From: Paenibacillus paridis
GTDB lineage: Bacteria; Bacillota; Bacilli; Paenibacillales; Paenibacillaceae
NCBI RefSeq assembly: GCF_006345825.1
Contig: NZ_VCIX01000092.1
Location: forward strand, 1,426,001 to 1,490,000
DNA length: 64,000 bases
Direction of reading: 5' to 3'
In this document: positions 52,772 through 61,355 of the stretch, piece after piece
Numbering within the stretch: position 1 is the stretch's first letter
How the letters are laid out: every line of letters starts with the position of its first letter
Position numbers and translations under genes: made by a program
Notes under the pieces: generated by a model
What the model was told of the DNA's origin: nothing
What the model saw: only the letters and a program-made list of their open reading frames with translations
The model's database searches: none

Positions 52772-53734
52772 ATGCTAAAATTACGCAGCGGTCGCACGCT
52801 TTATTATGGGAAAGGGGATGTGCTAACTTATCGCACGTATGCCGCCCCGCTATCTGTCAAAGCGATACCCGAATCCCCTTATACCGGTGACAGCAATGTC
52901 ATTTTTGCTCATAATATTACCTTCTCTGTCAGCAGCGAGGTGCTGCTTACCTCGTTCACGGAAGGGGACAACACGCAGGTCGTTGCGACAGATTCTATGA
53001 AAAATTTTATTTTAAGGCAGACCGCTAATTACAACGGCAGCACGACGGAAGGGTTGCTTGCGTTTATTAGCGAGAGGTTTCTGGAGCGGTACCCGCATAT
53101 TGACGCGATTGAAATAAGCGCTAGCAAGCTGCCTTTCACTTCGGTCACCGTTGCAGGGGAGAAGGGGTGGAGCGACAGTCAGCTCGTCTTTCGCCGCTCG
53201 CATAACGAGCATGCAAGTGCCTCGCTGAAGTGGGCTCGCGGTGCTGATGGAGCAGCTGAACTTACCCTTCATGAAAGTGCCATAGCCCAAATCCAGCTAA
53301 TAAAAGTAAGCGGCAGCTCCTTCTATGGCTTCGTTCGCGATGAATATACGACGCTGCCGGAGAGCTTTGATCGTCCATTATTTATTTTTTTGGATATATT
53401 TTGGACCTATATAGAGGCAGAAGATGCTTTCGATAGCAGTAGGGGGAGATATGTCCCCTCGGAGCAGGTTCATGATCTCGCCCATACGCTGTTTCATTCG
53501 GCCAATTCGCCTTCGATTCAATATTTGATTTATCGAATCGGAACGAGTATACTGAGGAGCTTTCCTCAGCTTGCTGAGGTTCGTTTTGAATCCAATAACC
53601 GGACGTGGGAGACGATTGTGGAGCCTGAGCATTCAGCGGCAGCCGGCGTTTACACCGAGCCTCGACCGCCCTATGGCTTTCAGGGTTTTACATTAACTAG
53701 AGCTGACCTTGAGGAAGGGAGCGGGCTCGAATGA
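52772..53734 (+). CDS. Urate oxidase (uricase)
   Basis: Cofactor-free tunnelling-fold enzyme oxidising urate to 5-hydroxyisourate. The catalytic Lys-Thr type pair lies in YYGKGDV (near residue 13) and VATDSMKNF (near residue 70); the second T-fold domain contains SSFYGFVRDEYTTLPES and FDSSRGRY. It is 320 residues, corresponding to the C-terminal half of B. subtilis PucL. The stop overlaps the hydrolase ATG (ATGA at 53731), so urate breakdown genes are strictly coupled. Confidence 0.92.
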   Translation: MLKLRSGRTLYYGKGDVLTYRTYAAPLSVKAIPESPYTGDSNVIFAHNITFSVSSEVLLTSFTEGDNTQVVATDSMKNFILRQTANYNGSTTEGLLAFISERFLERYPHIDAIEISASKLPFTSVTVAGEKGWSDSQLVFRRSHNEHASASLKWARGADGAAELTLHESAIAQIQLIKVSGSSFYGFVRDEYTTLPESFDRPLFIFLDIFWTYIEAEDAFDSSRGRYVPSEQVHDLAHTLFHSANSPSIQYLIYRIGTSILRSFPQLAEVRFESNNRTWETIVEPEHSAAAGVYTEPRPPYGFQGFTLTRADLEEGSGLE

Positions 53735-54114
53735 GCGGCCGGATTACGACTCATGTACTGGATTTGGCAGGAGGAAAGCCGGTGGAGGGCATCACGCTAG
53801 AGCTTTGGTATTTGGGAGAGCTACCGGGAGGCAGTGACGCAGGTCAAGCTCCACAGCTAGTTGGCGCTTATCGGACGAATAAAGATGGGCGGGTGGAGCA
53901 GCCTTTGCTCGAGGGGGATAGGTTAAGGCAAGGCGTATATGAGCTGATTTTTGCGGCAGGTGATTTTTTTCGGCGAACGAATCATTTAGCTGCAATATCA
54001 GAGAGCTTGTTCGATGATATCCCCATCCGTTTCAGTATCCGGGAACCTGGGGAGCACTACCACGTTCCGCTGCTGGTCGCTCCAGGCGGATACAGCACTT
54101 ATCGCGGAAGCTAG
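53731..54114 (+). CDS. pucM: 5-hydroxyisourate hydrolase (transthyretin-related)
   Basis: Hydrolyses the unstable uricase product to OHCU. The 127-residue transthyretin-like protein opens with ITTHVLDLAGGKPVEGI and ends with the diagnostic YRGS motif (GGYSTYRGS) after HYHVPLLVAPGGYS. Both active-site His blocks (THVLD and YHVPLL) are present. It completes the urate-to-allantoin set (with uraD and uricase); no allantoinase follows in the window. Confidence 0.95.
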   Translation: MSGRITTHVLDLAGGKPVEGITLELWYLGELPGGSDAGQAPQLVGAYRTNKDGRVEQPLLEGDRLRQGVYELIFAAGDFFRRTNHLAAISESLFDDIPIRFSIREPGEHYHVPLLVAPGGYSTYRGS

Positions 54115-54182
54115 ATGCAATGGCAGGCATGTATACCCAGCCTGATTGATGTGTATGAATATAGCGAAAGGGGATTTTGACG

Positions 54183-55244
54183 ATGGCGTTAGTGAAGGAA
54201 CAAGCGGCAGCTGTTAAGGCGTTGTTGTCGCAGCTGCCAAAGGTTGATTTGCATGTGCACTTGGATGGAAGCGTAAAGCCGGAAACTTTAATAGAACTGG
54301 CTAAAGAACAGGGAGAACCTATGCAGCTGGAATCAGATGCGGAGCTGCTGGCCCAAATGAAAGTAGAGGACCATTGCGAGAGCCTCAAGGAGTATTTGGA
54401 TAAATTCAGTTTTGTTCTGCCCTATTTGCAAACGGGTGCTGCGATAGAGCGAGTGGCATTTGAGGTAGTCGAACAGGCGGCCAAGGAGAATGTTCGCTAT
54501 ATTGAGGTCCGGTTTGCCCCTCAACTGCACCGCATGCAGGGCTTAAGCAACCATGAAGCGATTTCCCATGTTATCGCGGGCTTAAAGCGCGGCGAGCAAG
54601 CCTTTGGTACGATAGCAAGAGCGATTATTATTTGCTTGAGAAGCCATGCTGAACATTTGAATATAGACGTTGTTGAAGAAGCAGCGCGTTTTTATAAAAG
54701 AGGGGTCGTTGCTGTAGATTTAGCCGGCGATGAGGCATCATTTCCTGCTATCAAGTTCCGTCAGCTATTTGAAAGGGCTAGGCAGTTGGGCTTGCCGATT
54801 ACAATCCATGCAGGCGAAGCGGCCGGAGCGGAAAATGTAAAGGTTGCGATTACGGAGCTAGGGGCGACGCGGATTGGCCATGGCGTCCGAATGCTAGAAG
54901 ACCCCGAAGTAGTCGGACTGGTTAAAGAAAAGCAAATCCCGCTAGAAATGTGTCCGCTTAGCAATATTCAGACCAAAGCCGTCACGGGCTGGGGAACCTA
55001 TCCCATTCGTCGTTATATGGAGGAAGGAATTATTGTTACCGTCAATACCGATAATCGAACGGTGTCGGATACAACGATTCAAAAAGAATATGAGCTGTTA
55101 ATGGACCATTGCGGCCTTTCTCTTGATGATATAGGGACGATCATAATGAATGGGATCAAGGCTGCTTTTCTTGAAGAGACAAAAAAGCTGGAATTAATTG
55201 CGAGCTTCTCAGCAGAGCTTCATGCCCGCGGCATTCAAGCATAA
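54183..55244 (+). CDS. add: Adenosine deaminase
   Basis: Converts adenosine to inosine. All zinc-site elements are present: DLHVHLDGS (HxH), ITIHAGEAAGAENV (His, Glu), IGHGVRML and NTDNRTVSDT (the paired Asp residues). ATG 54183, 9 bases after AAAGGGG, gives 353 residues; a TTG six bases earlier is less well placed. It lies last in the purine locus and is followed by a hairpin terminator, so it probably closes the cluster. It links imported nucleosides to the hypoxanthine-xanthine-urate route through a phosphorylase not seen here. Confidence 0.93.
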   Translation: MALVKEQAAAVKALLSQLPKVDLHVHLDGSVKPETLIELAKEQGEPMQLESDAELLAQMKVEDHCESLKEYLDKFSFVLPYLQTGAAIERVAFEVVEQAAKENVRYIEVRFAPQLHRMQGLSNHEAISHVIAGLKRGEQAFGTIARAIIICLRSHAEHLNIDVVEEAARFYKRGVVAVDLAGDEASFPAIKFRQLFERARQLGLPITIHAGEAAGAENVKVAITELGATRIGHGVRMLEDPEVVGLVKEKQIPLEMCPLSNIQTKAVTGWGTYPIRRYMEEGIIVTVNTDNRTVSDTTIQKEYELLMDHCGLSLDDIGTIIMNGIKAAFLEETKKLELIASFSAELHARGIQA

Positions 55245-55261
55245 TGTAAATATATCATTTT

Positions 55262-55298
55262 AGGGGCTTTGTGTTCTTTACGGAACGCGAAGCCCCTT
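55262..55298 (+). terminator. Intrinsic terminator after add
   Basis: AGGGGCTT near 55262-55269 pairs with AAGCCCCT (55290-55297), with inner GTTC/GAAC pairing, then TTTG. It closes the purine locus. Confidence 0.85.
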
Positions 55299-55387
55299 TG
55301 TTATGGCTAACGTTTCCAAATCATTCTATGGTTGCTATACTGGATCTAGAAATTCGAAAATGGCTTCAAAATGGAGGTAGCATAGAA

Positions 55388-56326
55388 ATGACGAATGTGC
55401 GGGATGGTATTCTTGGTTTATGTGTTGGCGATGCGCTTGGTGTCCCTGTCGAGTTTCAGTCACGCAAGACGCTCATGGACAAGCCGCTGACGGATATGAT
55501 TGGCTATGGTTCGCATGCCCAGCCTGCGGGAACGTGGTCAGACGACAGCTCTTTGGTTTTTTGCTTAATGGAAAGCTGCGCTGCCCATCCGCAAATTGAC
55601 CTTTATGATTTGGCTGATCGTTTTGTCAGCTGGTTGAACAAAAGCTATTGGACGCCGCATGGTGTGACTTTTGATGTCGGAATTGCCACCGCAAAAGCGA
55701 TTGAGCGTTATAGGGAACTTTGCATACGGCCGGACTTGGCAGGCGGCGTTGACATCTACAGCAATGGGAATGGTTCATTAATGCGTATTTTGCCGCTCGC
55801 CTATCTGCTTAGAAATGAACAAATGGAGGATCGTGCGACGCTGATTGCTAAAGTGTCATCGATTACGCATGGACATCCGATTTCGATAATCGCGTGCGTC
55901 ATTTATATTGAAATGGCTATCCATTTATTGAATGGCTGCAATTTTGAGGATAGCATCGTGAAAATGAGAGAAACGATACTGGAATACTACAAGGATTCGA
56001 AAATGGAAGATTTCAAAAGATTCGACCGCATCCTGAAAGGCGAGCTCGGCAAGCTTTCTGAGGAAGAAATTCAATCCTCTGGTTATGTTGTGCACACGCT
56101 AGAAGCGAGCCTATGGAGCTTGCTGAATACGGATAACTACAGCGAAGCTGTTATGAAGGCTATTAATCTGGGCGAAGATACGGATACAACAGGCGCTGTA
56201 ACAGGCGGATTGGCAGGGATCTACTATGGCGTGGATGCTATTCCTCAAAGCTGGATTAGCCAACTGGCAAGACTAGATGATATTACGGATTTATGTGAGC
56301 GCTTTGAGGCGGTCTTAAACGCATAG
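55388..56326 (+). CDS. ADP-ribosylglycohydrolase (DraG family)
   Basis: Removes ADP-ribose from modified proteins or related compounds. The DraG/ARH fold is recognised from GLCVGDALGVPVEF near residue 14, the Mg-binding SDDSSL motif (usually TDDT; the first residue is Ser here) and the C-terminal LGEDTDTTGAVTGGLAGIYYG with paired metal Asp. GGAGG at 55373-55377 fixes ATG 55388; 312 residues, normal. The target is unknown. The next gene is 30 bp downstream on the same strand and may be functionally tied. Confidence 0.88.
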   Translation: MTNVRDGILGLCVGDALGVPVEFQSRKTLMDKPLTDMIGYGSHAQPAGTWSDDSSLVFCLMESCAAHPQIDLYDLADRFVSWLNKSYWTPHGVTFDVGIATAKAIERYRELCIRPDLAGGVDIYSNGNGSLMRILPLAYLLRNEQMEDRATLIAKVSSITHGHPISIIACVIYIEMAIHLLNGCNFEDSIVKMRETILEYYKDSKMEDFKRFDRILKGELGKLSEEEIQSSGYVVHTLEASLWSLLNTDNYSEAVMKAINLGEDTDTTGAVTGGLAGIYYGVDAIPQSWISQLARLDDITDLCERFEAVLNA

Positions 56327-56356
56327 GATGCAGGTAGAGGTAATGGGAGTGACGAA

Positions 56357-56884
56357 ATGCAAAGAGCAAAAGAGCTGTTTACCGATTATTTCGGCAATTA
56401 CTTTCAAATGCACAAGAACGGACTGCTCGAAGAATACAAAACATATGAGGTAACAAAGGAAGCGGAAACGCAATGGTATGAGGAAATGATAGCAAACGAA
56501 GTGAAAAAGCTTTCCATTCGGAACTGGGATGCCGCCTTGCAATGTGTTTCGATATCCAAAAATTATCCTGACAGTAAGATAGTGGAACAAATCGTCGCAT
56601 TTGCTTCCCGGCATGTGATGTCGTCGGACAGCATGGTTAAGCTGATGTACGCTGAGCTAATAATTGAAATCATTAAGCTGGTCAAAGCACATACCGCGAC
56701 TGAACTGCTTCATAAAGCATACAAAGAAACAGCGATCATTTTGGAAGATATTATTTCGAAGCCGTTAATCATAGATCCGGGCCATGAGCTGCATGTATTT
56801 GGCTTGAAGGACAAACGCTCTCTAAATCTTAGAGCGGCGAACAGCATCGAGAGCATTAAGGCATTATTAGCTTCAGACCAATAA
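56357..56884 (+). CDS. Unknown helical protein next to the ADP-ribosylglycohydrolase
   Basis: 175 residues, no signal peptide or membrane segment, mostly helical and charged, with a Trp/Tyr-rich N terminus (LFTDYFGNYFQMHKNGLLEEYK; WYEEMIANEV). I recognise no family. Its spacing of 30 bp after the glycohydrolase suggests co-transcription; a substrate, adaptor or immunity-type protein are possible roles, none supported directly. Confidence 0.55.
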   Translation: MQRAKELFTDYFGNYFQMHKNGLLEEYKTYEVTKEAETQWYEEMIANEVKKLSIRNWDAALQCVSISKNYPDSKIVEQIVAFASRHVMSSDSMVKLMYAELIIEIIKLVKAHTATELLHKAYKETAIILEDIISKPLIIDPGHELHVFGLKDKRSLNLRAANSIESIKALLASDQ

Positions 56885-57046
56885 GCATGCGGTTTACATT
56901 TGACAATCAGTAATTCCATTATTTGAGCAGTTCGTTATTTCCAATTCGAGATAGAAATGTTACATTACAAAGAGATGGTTTTTTTAGTCTATAGCTTGGG
57001 AATTCGTGATATAAGTAAGCATTATACGAATTTGGGAGTGATGTAG

Positions 57047-57217
57047 ATGAATAAGGATCAGCAGCTTTCGCTATTGTTTCTCTTTCTCGGCGTCGTGTTT
57101 GTTATTGGAGGGATGGCGGCAAAAAACGTTTTTGAGTATTCGCCCATCCTAGGCTGGATCCTAGGGCTTATTGCGTTTTTAACAAGCACTTATTTTGCAT
57201 CAAAAGCCAAAAAGTAA
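57047..57217 (+). CDS. Small membrane protein (56 residues)
   Basis: ATG 57047 follows TTGGGAGTG and opens a 56-residue protein with two hydrophobic helices: LSLLFLFLGVVFVIGGMAA and PILGWILGLIAFLTSTYF, ending in a basic ASKAKK tail. A good ribosome site and a strongly hydrophobic, helix-turn-helix layout support it as real. No family recognised. It precedes another small membrane protein. Confidence 0.6.
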   Translation: MNKDQQLSLLFLFLGVVFVIGGMAAKNVFEYSPILGWILGLIAFLTSTYFASKAKK

Positions 57218-57261
57218 GAAAATATAGGCTGCAACAGTTGAAGAAAGCTTTGGAGGATATG

Positions 57262-57534
57262 ATGAAAAAGAGAAATTGGGCACTGCTTGCAGGTGCGATC
57301 ATTCTATTTTTTGCCCTGTCCAGATGGAATGCTTTTACGCACCTTACATCAGGGCAAATAACGGTAATCGCTGTGCACGAGCATGATATTGAAATTCAGG
57401 ATCAGAGCGGACACCGATCTACCATACAAATCCCGGATGGCATCTCAAAATTAATCGAAGCAGACAAGTCTTATTGGATTAAATACGAACATCGGGAGTG
57501 GGAAAAGCCAACCTTGGTCTCCATTGAGCCTTAG
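57262..57534 (+). CDS. Small membrane-anchored protein (90 residues)
   Basis: TGGAGG (57251-57256) places the start at ATG 57262, with TTG 57238 and ATG 57259 as alternatives. One N-terminal membrane span (WALLAGAIILFFALSRW) is followed by a beta-rich soluble domain: GQITVIAVHEHDIEIQDQSGHRSTIQIPDG and SYWIKYEHREWEKPTL. This resembles OB-like or SHOCT-type small extracytoplasmic domains but no family is certain. It probably forms an operon with the 56-residue gene. Confidence 0.55.
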   Translation: MKKRNWALLAGAIILFFALSRWNAFTHLTSGQITVIAVHEHDIEIQDQSGHRSTIQIPDGISKLIEADKSYWIKYEHREWEKPTLVSIEP

Positions 57535-57592
57535 TTGAATTTGGAAATATACCAATCAAGCCCCGTCTATTGTTTGGTTTCTCATTTTGAAG

Positions 57593-57621
57593 TTGAATAT
57601 TTAGAACGATATCGTTAGTAT
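57593..57621 (+). promoter_or_regulatory. fabI promoter with a palindrome in the spacer
   Basis: TTGAAT (57593-57598), a 17-base spacer, TAGTAT (57616-57621). AACGATATCGTT (57605-57616) is a perfect 12-base palindrome within the spacer and touching the -10, a likely repressor site. Confidence 0.55.
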
Positions 57622-57730
57622 AGAACAAGGCATGACGTTTTTTTGCACAAATAAGCGTATGAGCGCGTATCCACTAGGTTACACCTATACGATTTCTAAA
57701 ACAGAGAGAAGCACAACTAGGAGGAGCAGC

Positions 57731-58507
57731 ATGTCGAACTTACTGGAAAATAAAAACATCGTCATCATGGGCGTTGCGAATGACCGCAGCATTGCTTGGG
57801 GAGTAGCTAAATCTCTTCACAAGCAAGGAGCTAACCTTATTTTCACTTACCGCAAAGAGAGATCATTGGATAAGCTAACAAAGCTGCTGGAGCAGCATCA
57901 AATCACCGCTCTTCAGACGGTATCCTGCGATGTACTGGATGATGAAAGCGTAACGGCTGCCTTTCAGGACATTCAGCAGAAGTCTGGCATCATACACGGA
58001 GTGGTTCATTCGGTTGCTTTTGCCGATAAGGATGAGCTGCAAGGTGAATATGTGGATACGACTAGAGAGGGCTATCTGCTCGCACAGAATTCAAGTGCCT
58101 ATTCATTGGTTGCCGTTGCCCGCGAAGCTAAGAAGCTAATGACCGAAGGCGGCAGCATCGTGACGCAAACGTATATTGGCGCAGAACGGGTTGTGAAAAA
58201 CTATAATGTGATGGGTGTGGCCAAAGCTGCACTTGAAGCCAGCGTGATGTATTTGGCAGAGGATTTGGGGAAATACGGCATCCGTGTCAATGCGGTATCC
58301 GCAGGCCCGATTCGAACGCTGGCAGCCAAAGGCGTGTCAGGCTTCAACGACATTATGTCGACCATAGAAGAACGAGCACCGCTGCGCCGCAACATCGACC
58401 AGGACGAGGTTGGCGACGCCACCATGTTCCTTCTAAGCCAATTGTCCCGTGGAATTACGGGCGAAGTGCTTCATGTCGATGCCGGCTATCATATTCTAGG
58501 CTTATAG
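57731..58507 (+). CDS. fabI: Enoyl-[acyl-carrier-protein] reductase (NADH/NADPH)
   Basis: Last reductive step of fatty-acid elongation. Short-chain-dehydrogenase fold with the FabI cofactor motif GVANDRSIAWGVA (residues 15-27) and the catalytic Tyr-x6-Lys in NYNVMGVAKAALEA. YIGAERV and the C-terminal RGITGEVLHVDAGYHILG fit FabI. AGGAGGAG directly precedes ATG 57731; 258 residues. A terminator follows immediately. FabI is the target of triclosan-type inhibitors in other species; no resistance change can be read here. Confidence 0.95.
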   Translation: MSNLLENKNIVIMGVANDRSIAWGVAKSLHKQGANLIFTYRKERSLDKLTKLLEQHQITALQTVSCDVLDDESVTAAFQDIQQKSGIIHGVVHSVAFADKDELQGEYVDTTREGYLLAQNSSAYSLVAVAREAKKLMTEGGSIVTQTYIGAERVVKNYNVMGVAKAALEASVMYLAEDLGKYGIRVNAVSAGPIRTLAAKGVSGFNDIMSTIEERAPLRRNIDQDEVGDATMFLLSQLSRGITGEVLHVDAGYHILGL

Positions 58508-58514
58508 GCAGTAC

Positions 58515-58553
58515 AAAAAGGCTCAGATTCCGTAATGGGATCTGAGCCTTTTT
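58515..58553 (+). terminator. Intrinsic terminator after fabI
   Basis: AAAAAGGCTCAGAT (58515-58528) pairs with ATCTGAGCCTTTTT (58540-58553), with extra inner pairing. The arm ends in a T tract. Confidence 0.93.
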
Positions 58554-58638
58554 AATATGGCCAACGTTTTCTAATGAAGAGGATTCTGGTCTAGCGCTCC
58601 AAGATCTGATTTTAAGGTGATAGAAGGGCAACGGCCAG

Positions 58639-59910
58639 CTACTTTTGTTTTTTCGCTTGTAATGCGGTTTGAATGTGATGATTCACGGCTTCGATATCAA
58701 CGGAGGCCGTCGCAGTATCTTTCAGCTGGTATTTGTTCTTTAAGCTCAGTATGCGATAAACGCTCTCATCCAGTCGCGCTTTGGAAAGCACATCATCGCG
58801 AGCAGCTTGCTTTAACGATTTGAGGACTGAAATTTGTGTTGCATAATCATGCCCAATTAGAATAATGTCGCTTCCGGCTTGTACGGAATCTACGGCTGCC
58901 TCGCCGACATTAAAATGCTCCGTAATTCCGCCCATCGTCATATCGTCTGTAATGACAATGCCATTATAATCAAGCTCCTCGCGGAGCAAGCCGGTAATCA
59001 TCTTCTTCGACAAGGAAGCGGGGTAATCCGGGTCGATCTTTGGAATCAATAAGTGAGCAATCATGATCGCATCAGCACCTTGTCGGATGGCCTCTTCAAA
59101 CGGAAGCAGCTCAAAGCCTTTTAATTCATCGAGCGTCTTGTTAACGACAGGCAGATCCAAGTGGGAATCGACGGAGGTATCTCCGTGCCCAGGGAAATGC
59201 TTGACGACAGCCGCTACCTGCTTGGATTGAATGGCCTTCATGGTCACGATGCCATGTGTAATGACAGTATCAGCTTTAGCGCCAAAGGAACGATTGCCAA
59301 TGACTGGATTTTTGGGATTGCTGTTAATATCAAGAACGGGTGCAAAATCCATATTGAAGCCAAGTGCGCGTACTTCTTCGCCAAGAGCTTGTCCGATTAA
59401 ATTCGTATAGTTGGCATTAGCAGCTTTGCCAACATCGGCAGCTGGCGGCAGCTTCTTGAAATCGTCCGGCATACGGCTCACTTTCCCGCCTTCTTGATCG
59501 ATGCTTAGCCATAGCGCGGCTTGGTTATCCTGATTTGCCTGTTTCAGCTGATTTAAGAACTTTAATGTTTGGGCTGCGCTGGTGATGTTATCCTTATATA
59601 GGATAAATCCGCCAACATGATAGCTGTCGATCATTTCTTTGGAATGCTCCTGCATGGATGTGCCTTCTAAACCGACAAGGACCATCTGGCCAATTTTTTC
59701 ATCCAGGGTCATGTTGGCAATTTTTTCGGCAATCGGATCGATGGCTGCTGTAGGCTCGGCAGTTGGAGACGCAGTCGGCTCTATTGTAGGCTGCGTACTC
59801 GGAGCAACGGTTGGATTCGTAGAAGAATTGGCTCCATTGGATGTATTTGTACTGCTGCAGCCTGAAAAAATAAGCATAATGGAAATCACGGTAGCTATTT
59901 TCAAGTTCAT
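58639..59910 (-). CDS. nagZ: GH3 beta-N-acetylhexosaminidase lipoprotein (NagZ type)
   Basis: Surface lipoprotein with lipobox IFSGC near residue 18, a Thr/Pro/Ser-rich linker (about residues 20-55, repeating PTxxPT units) and a GH3 N-terminal domain. Catalytic motifs: ALWLSIDQEGGKVSRM, KHFPGHGDTSVDSH (the NagZ His/Asp loop) and the nucleophile Asp in GIVITDDMTMGG. It would release GlcNAc from peptidoglycan fragments outside the membrane. The minus-strand ATG at 59910 follows GGAGG at 8 bases; 423 residues. No C-terminal second GH3 domain is present. Confidence 0.9.
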   Translation of the reverse strand: MNLKIATVISIMLIFSGCSSTNTSNGANSSTNPTVAPSTQPTIEPTASPTAEPTAAIDPIAEKIANMTLDEKIGQMVLVGLEGTSMQEHSKEMIDSYHVGGFILYKDNITSAAQTLKFLNQLKQANQDNQAALWLSIDQEGGKVSRMPDDFKKLPPAADVGKAANANYTNLIGQALGEEVRALGFNMDFAPVLDINSNPKNPVIGNRSFGAKADTVITHGIVTMKAIQSKQVAAVVKHFPGHGDTSVDSHLDLPVVNKTLDELKGFELLPFEEAIRQGADAIMIAHLLIPKIDPDYPASLSKKMITGLLREELDYNGIVITDDMTMGGITEHFNVGEAAVDSVQAGSDIILIGHDYATQISVLKSLKQAARDDVLSKARLDESVYRILSLKNKYQLKDTATASVDIEAVNHHIQTALQAKKQK

Positions 59911-60096
59911 CAACGATACCTCCTTCTAGCAATATCCCCTTGAATAAGTTGGGGCATACCATGCTAATGTTTTTAACTGACGAGGATTGACGATCAGATG
60001 TTGCAGCAGAAAACCACATATATCATACTCTCTCATCATAAGCTGTATAGGTCATGAATGCCATGATTAGATGAACAAGTGATAGGGAGTGGAAGA

Positions 60097-61290
60097 ATGG
60101 AAAATCCACCTTATGACGGGAAAGACAACAATCAAATCCCGCAGCCCTTTAGAATAAGCGACGGTGCTGGCGGAATTGACCGTGGTCCGAGGGATATTAT
60201 GCGGGACAAGGAAAATCCGAATATGTTCGTGCCGCCAGTGACAGACGCGGGTTTGCTTCCCAATTTAAAATTTTCCTATTCAGATACGCATATGCAACTA
60301 AATCAAGGCGGCTGGTCTCGGGAAATAACGGTCCGTGATCTCCCTATTGCGACAACGCTTGCCGGCGTGAACATGAGCCTGAACGCAGGCGGAGTGCGCG
60401 AGCTGCACTGGCACCAGCAGGCTGAATGGGCTTATATGCTTCTTGGAAAAGCGCGGATCACTTCTGTGGATCAAGCCGGACGTAATTTTATTGCAGATGT
60501 CGGAGAAGGGGATCTGTGGTATTTTCCAGCGGGCATTCCTCATTCCATTCAAGGGCTGGAGGGCGGATGCGAGTTTTTGCTCGTCTTTGATGACGGCAGC
60601 TTCTCGGACCTTAATACTCTTTCGATTTCCGATTGGTTTGCTCATACGCCAAAAGAAGTGCTCTCTGCTAATTTTGGCGTTCCAGAACAGGCGTTCAAGG
60701 ACATTCCAACCGATCAAGTCTATATTTATCAGGACAAAGTGCCAGGTACGCTTGAGAGCCAGAAGGTTCAATCTCCCTACGGTACGATACCTCTGAGCTT
60801 TACGCACAGCCTCCTAGCACAGCCGCCGCTTAAAACGTCTGGTGGCAGCGTGCGCATTGTGGATTCCTCCAACTTTCCGATCTCGAAGACGGTTGCTGCC
60901 GCCTTAGTGGAAGTTGAGCCGGGAGGAATGAGGGAGCTGCACTGGCATCCGAACAATGACGAGTGGCAGTATTACCTTGCCGGACAGGGACGGATGACGG
61001 TTTTTGCTGGAAACGGGGTTGCGCGAACCTTCGATTATCGAGCGGGTGATGTCGGATATGTTCCATTTGCGTATGGTCATTATATCCAAAATACGGGAGA
61101 GCAATCCTTATGGTTTTTGGAAATGTTCAAAAGCGACCGTTTCGTCGATGTTTCGTTGAATCAATGGATGGCTTTAACGCCGCGTGAGTTGGTTAAAAGT
61201 AATTTGAATGTGGGAGATGAGCTGCTGGATGCGCTGCGCAAACAAAAGTGGCCGGTCGTGAAGTATCCAGGTTTTTCTTATGAGCCTTAA
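60097..61290 (+). CDS. Bicupin of the oxalate decarboxylase family
   Basis: Two cupin domains with Mn-binding motifs ELHWHQQAEWAYM and ELHWHPNNDEWQYYL. It is homologous to OxdC/OxdD, which split oxalate into formate and CO2. It carries the second-site Glu in WFLEMFKSDRF. The flexible lid that is SENST in B. subtilis OxdC (with the catalytic Glu162) reads S-D-L-N-T here (Ser170-Thr174), so Glu is replaced by Asp and the next residues differ. GGGAGTGG fixes ATG 60097; 397 residues. No signal peptide. Confidence 0.88.
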   Translation: MENPPYDGKDNNQIPQPFRISDGAGGIDRGPRDIMRDKENPNMFVPPVTDAGLLPNLKFSYSDTHMQLNQGGWSREITVRDLPIATTLAGVNMSLNAGGVRELHWHQQAEWAYMLLGKARITSVDQAGRNFIADVGEGDLWYFPAGIPHSIQGLEGGCEFLLVFDDGSFSDLNTLSISDWFAHTPKEVLSANFGVPEQAFKDIPTDQVYIYQDKVPGTLESQKVQSPYGTIPLSFTHSLLAQPPLKTSGGSVRIVDSSNFPISKTVAAALVEVEPGGMRELHWHPNNDEWQYYLAGQGRMTVFAGNGVARTFDYRAGDVGYVPFAYGHYIQNTGEQSLWFLEMFKSDRFVDVSLNQWMALTPRELVKSNLNVGDELLDALRKQKWPVVKYPGFSYEP

Positions 61291-61306
61291 CAGAATAGAG
61301 CCAAAC

Positions 61307-61350
61307 AAAGAATTTCCATTTGCCTTAGGCGGGCGCGATGGAAATTCTTT
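61307..61350. terminator. Bidirectional terminator, bicupin / hxlR-type gene
   Basis: AAAGAATTTCCAT (61307-61319) and ATGGAAATTCTTT (61338-61350) are perfect inverted repeats, with a T-rich tract beyond on the plus strand. It serves the two convergent genes. Confidence 0.85.
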
Positions 61351-61355
61351 CTTTT

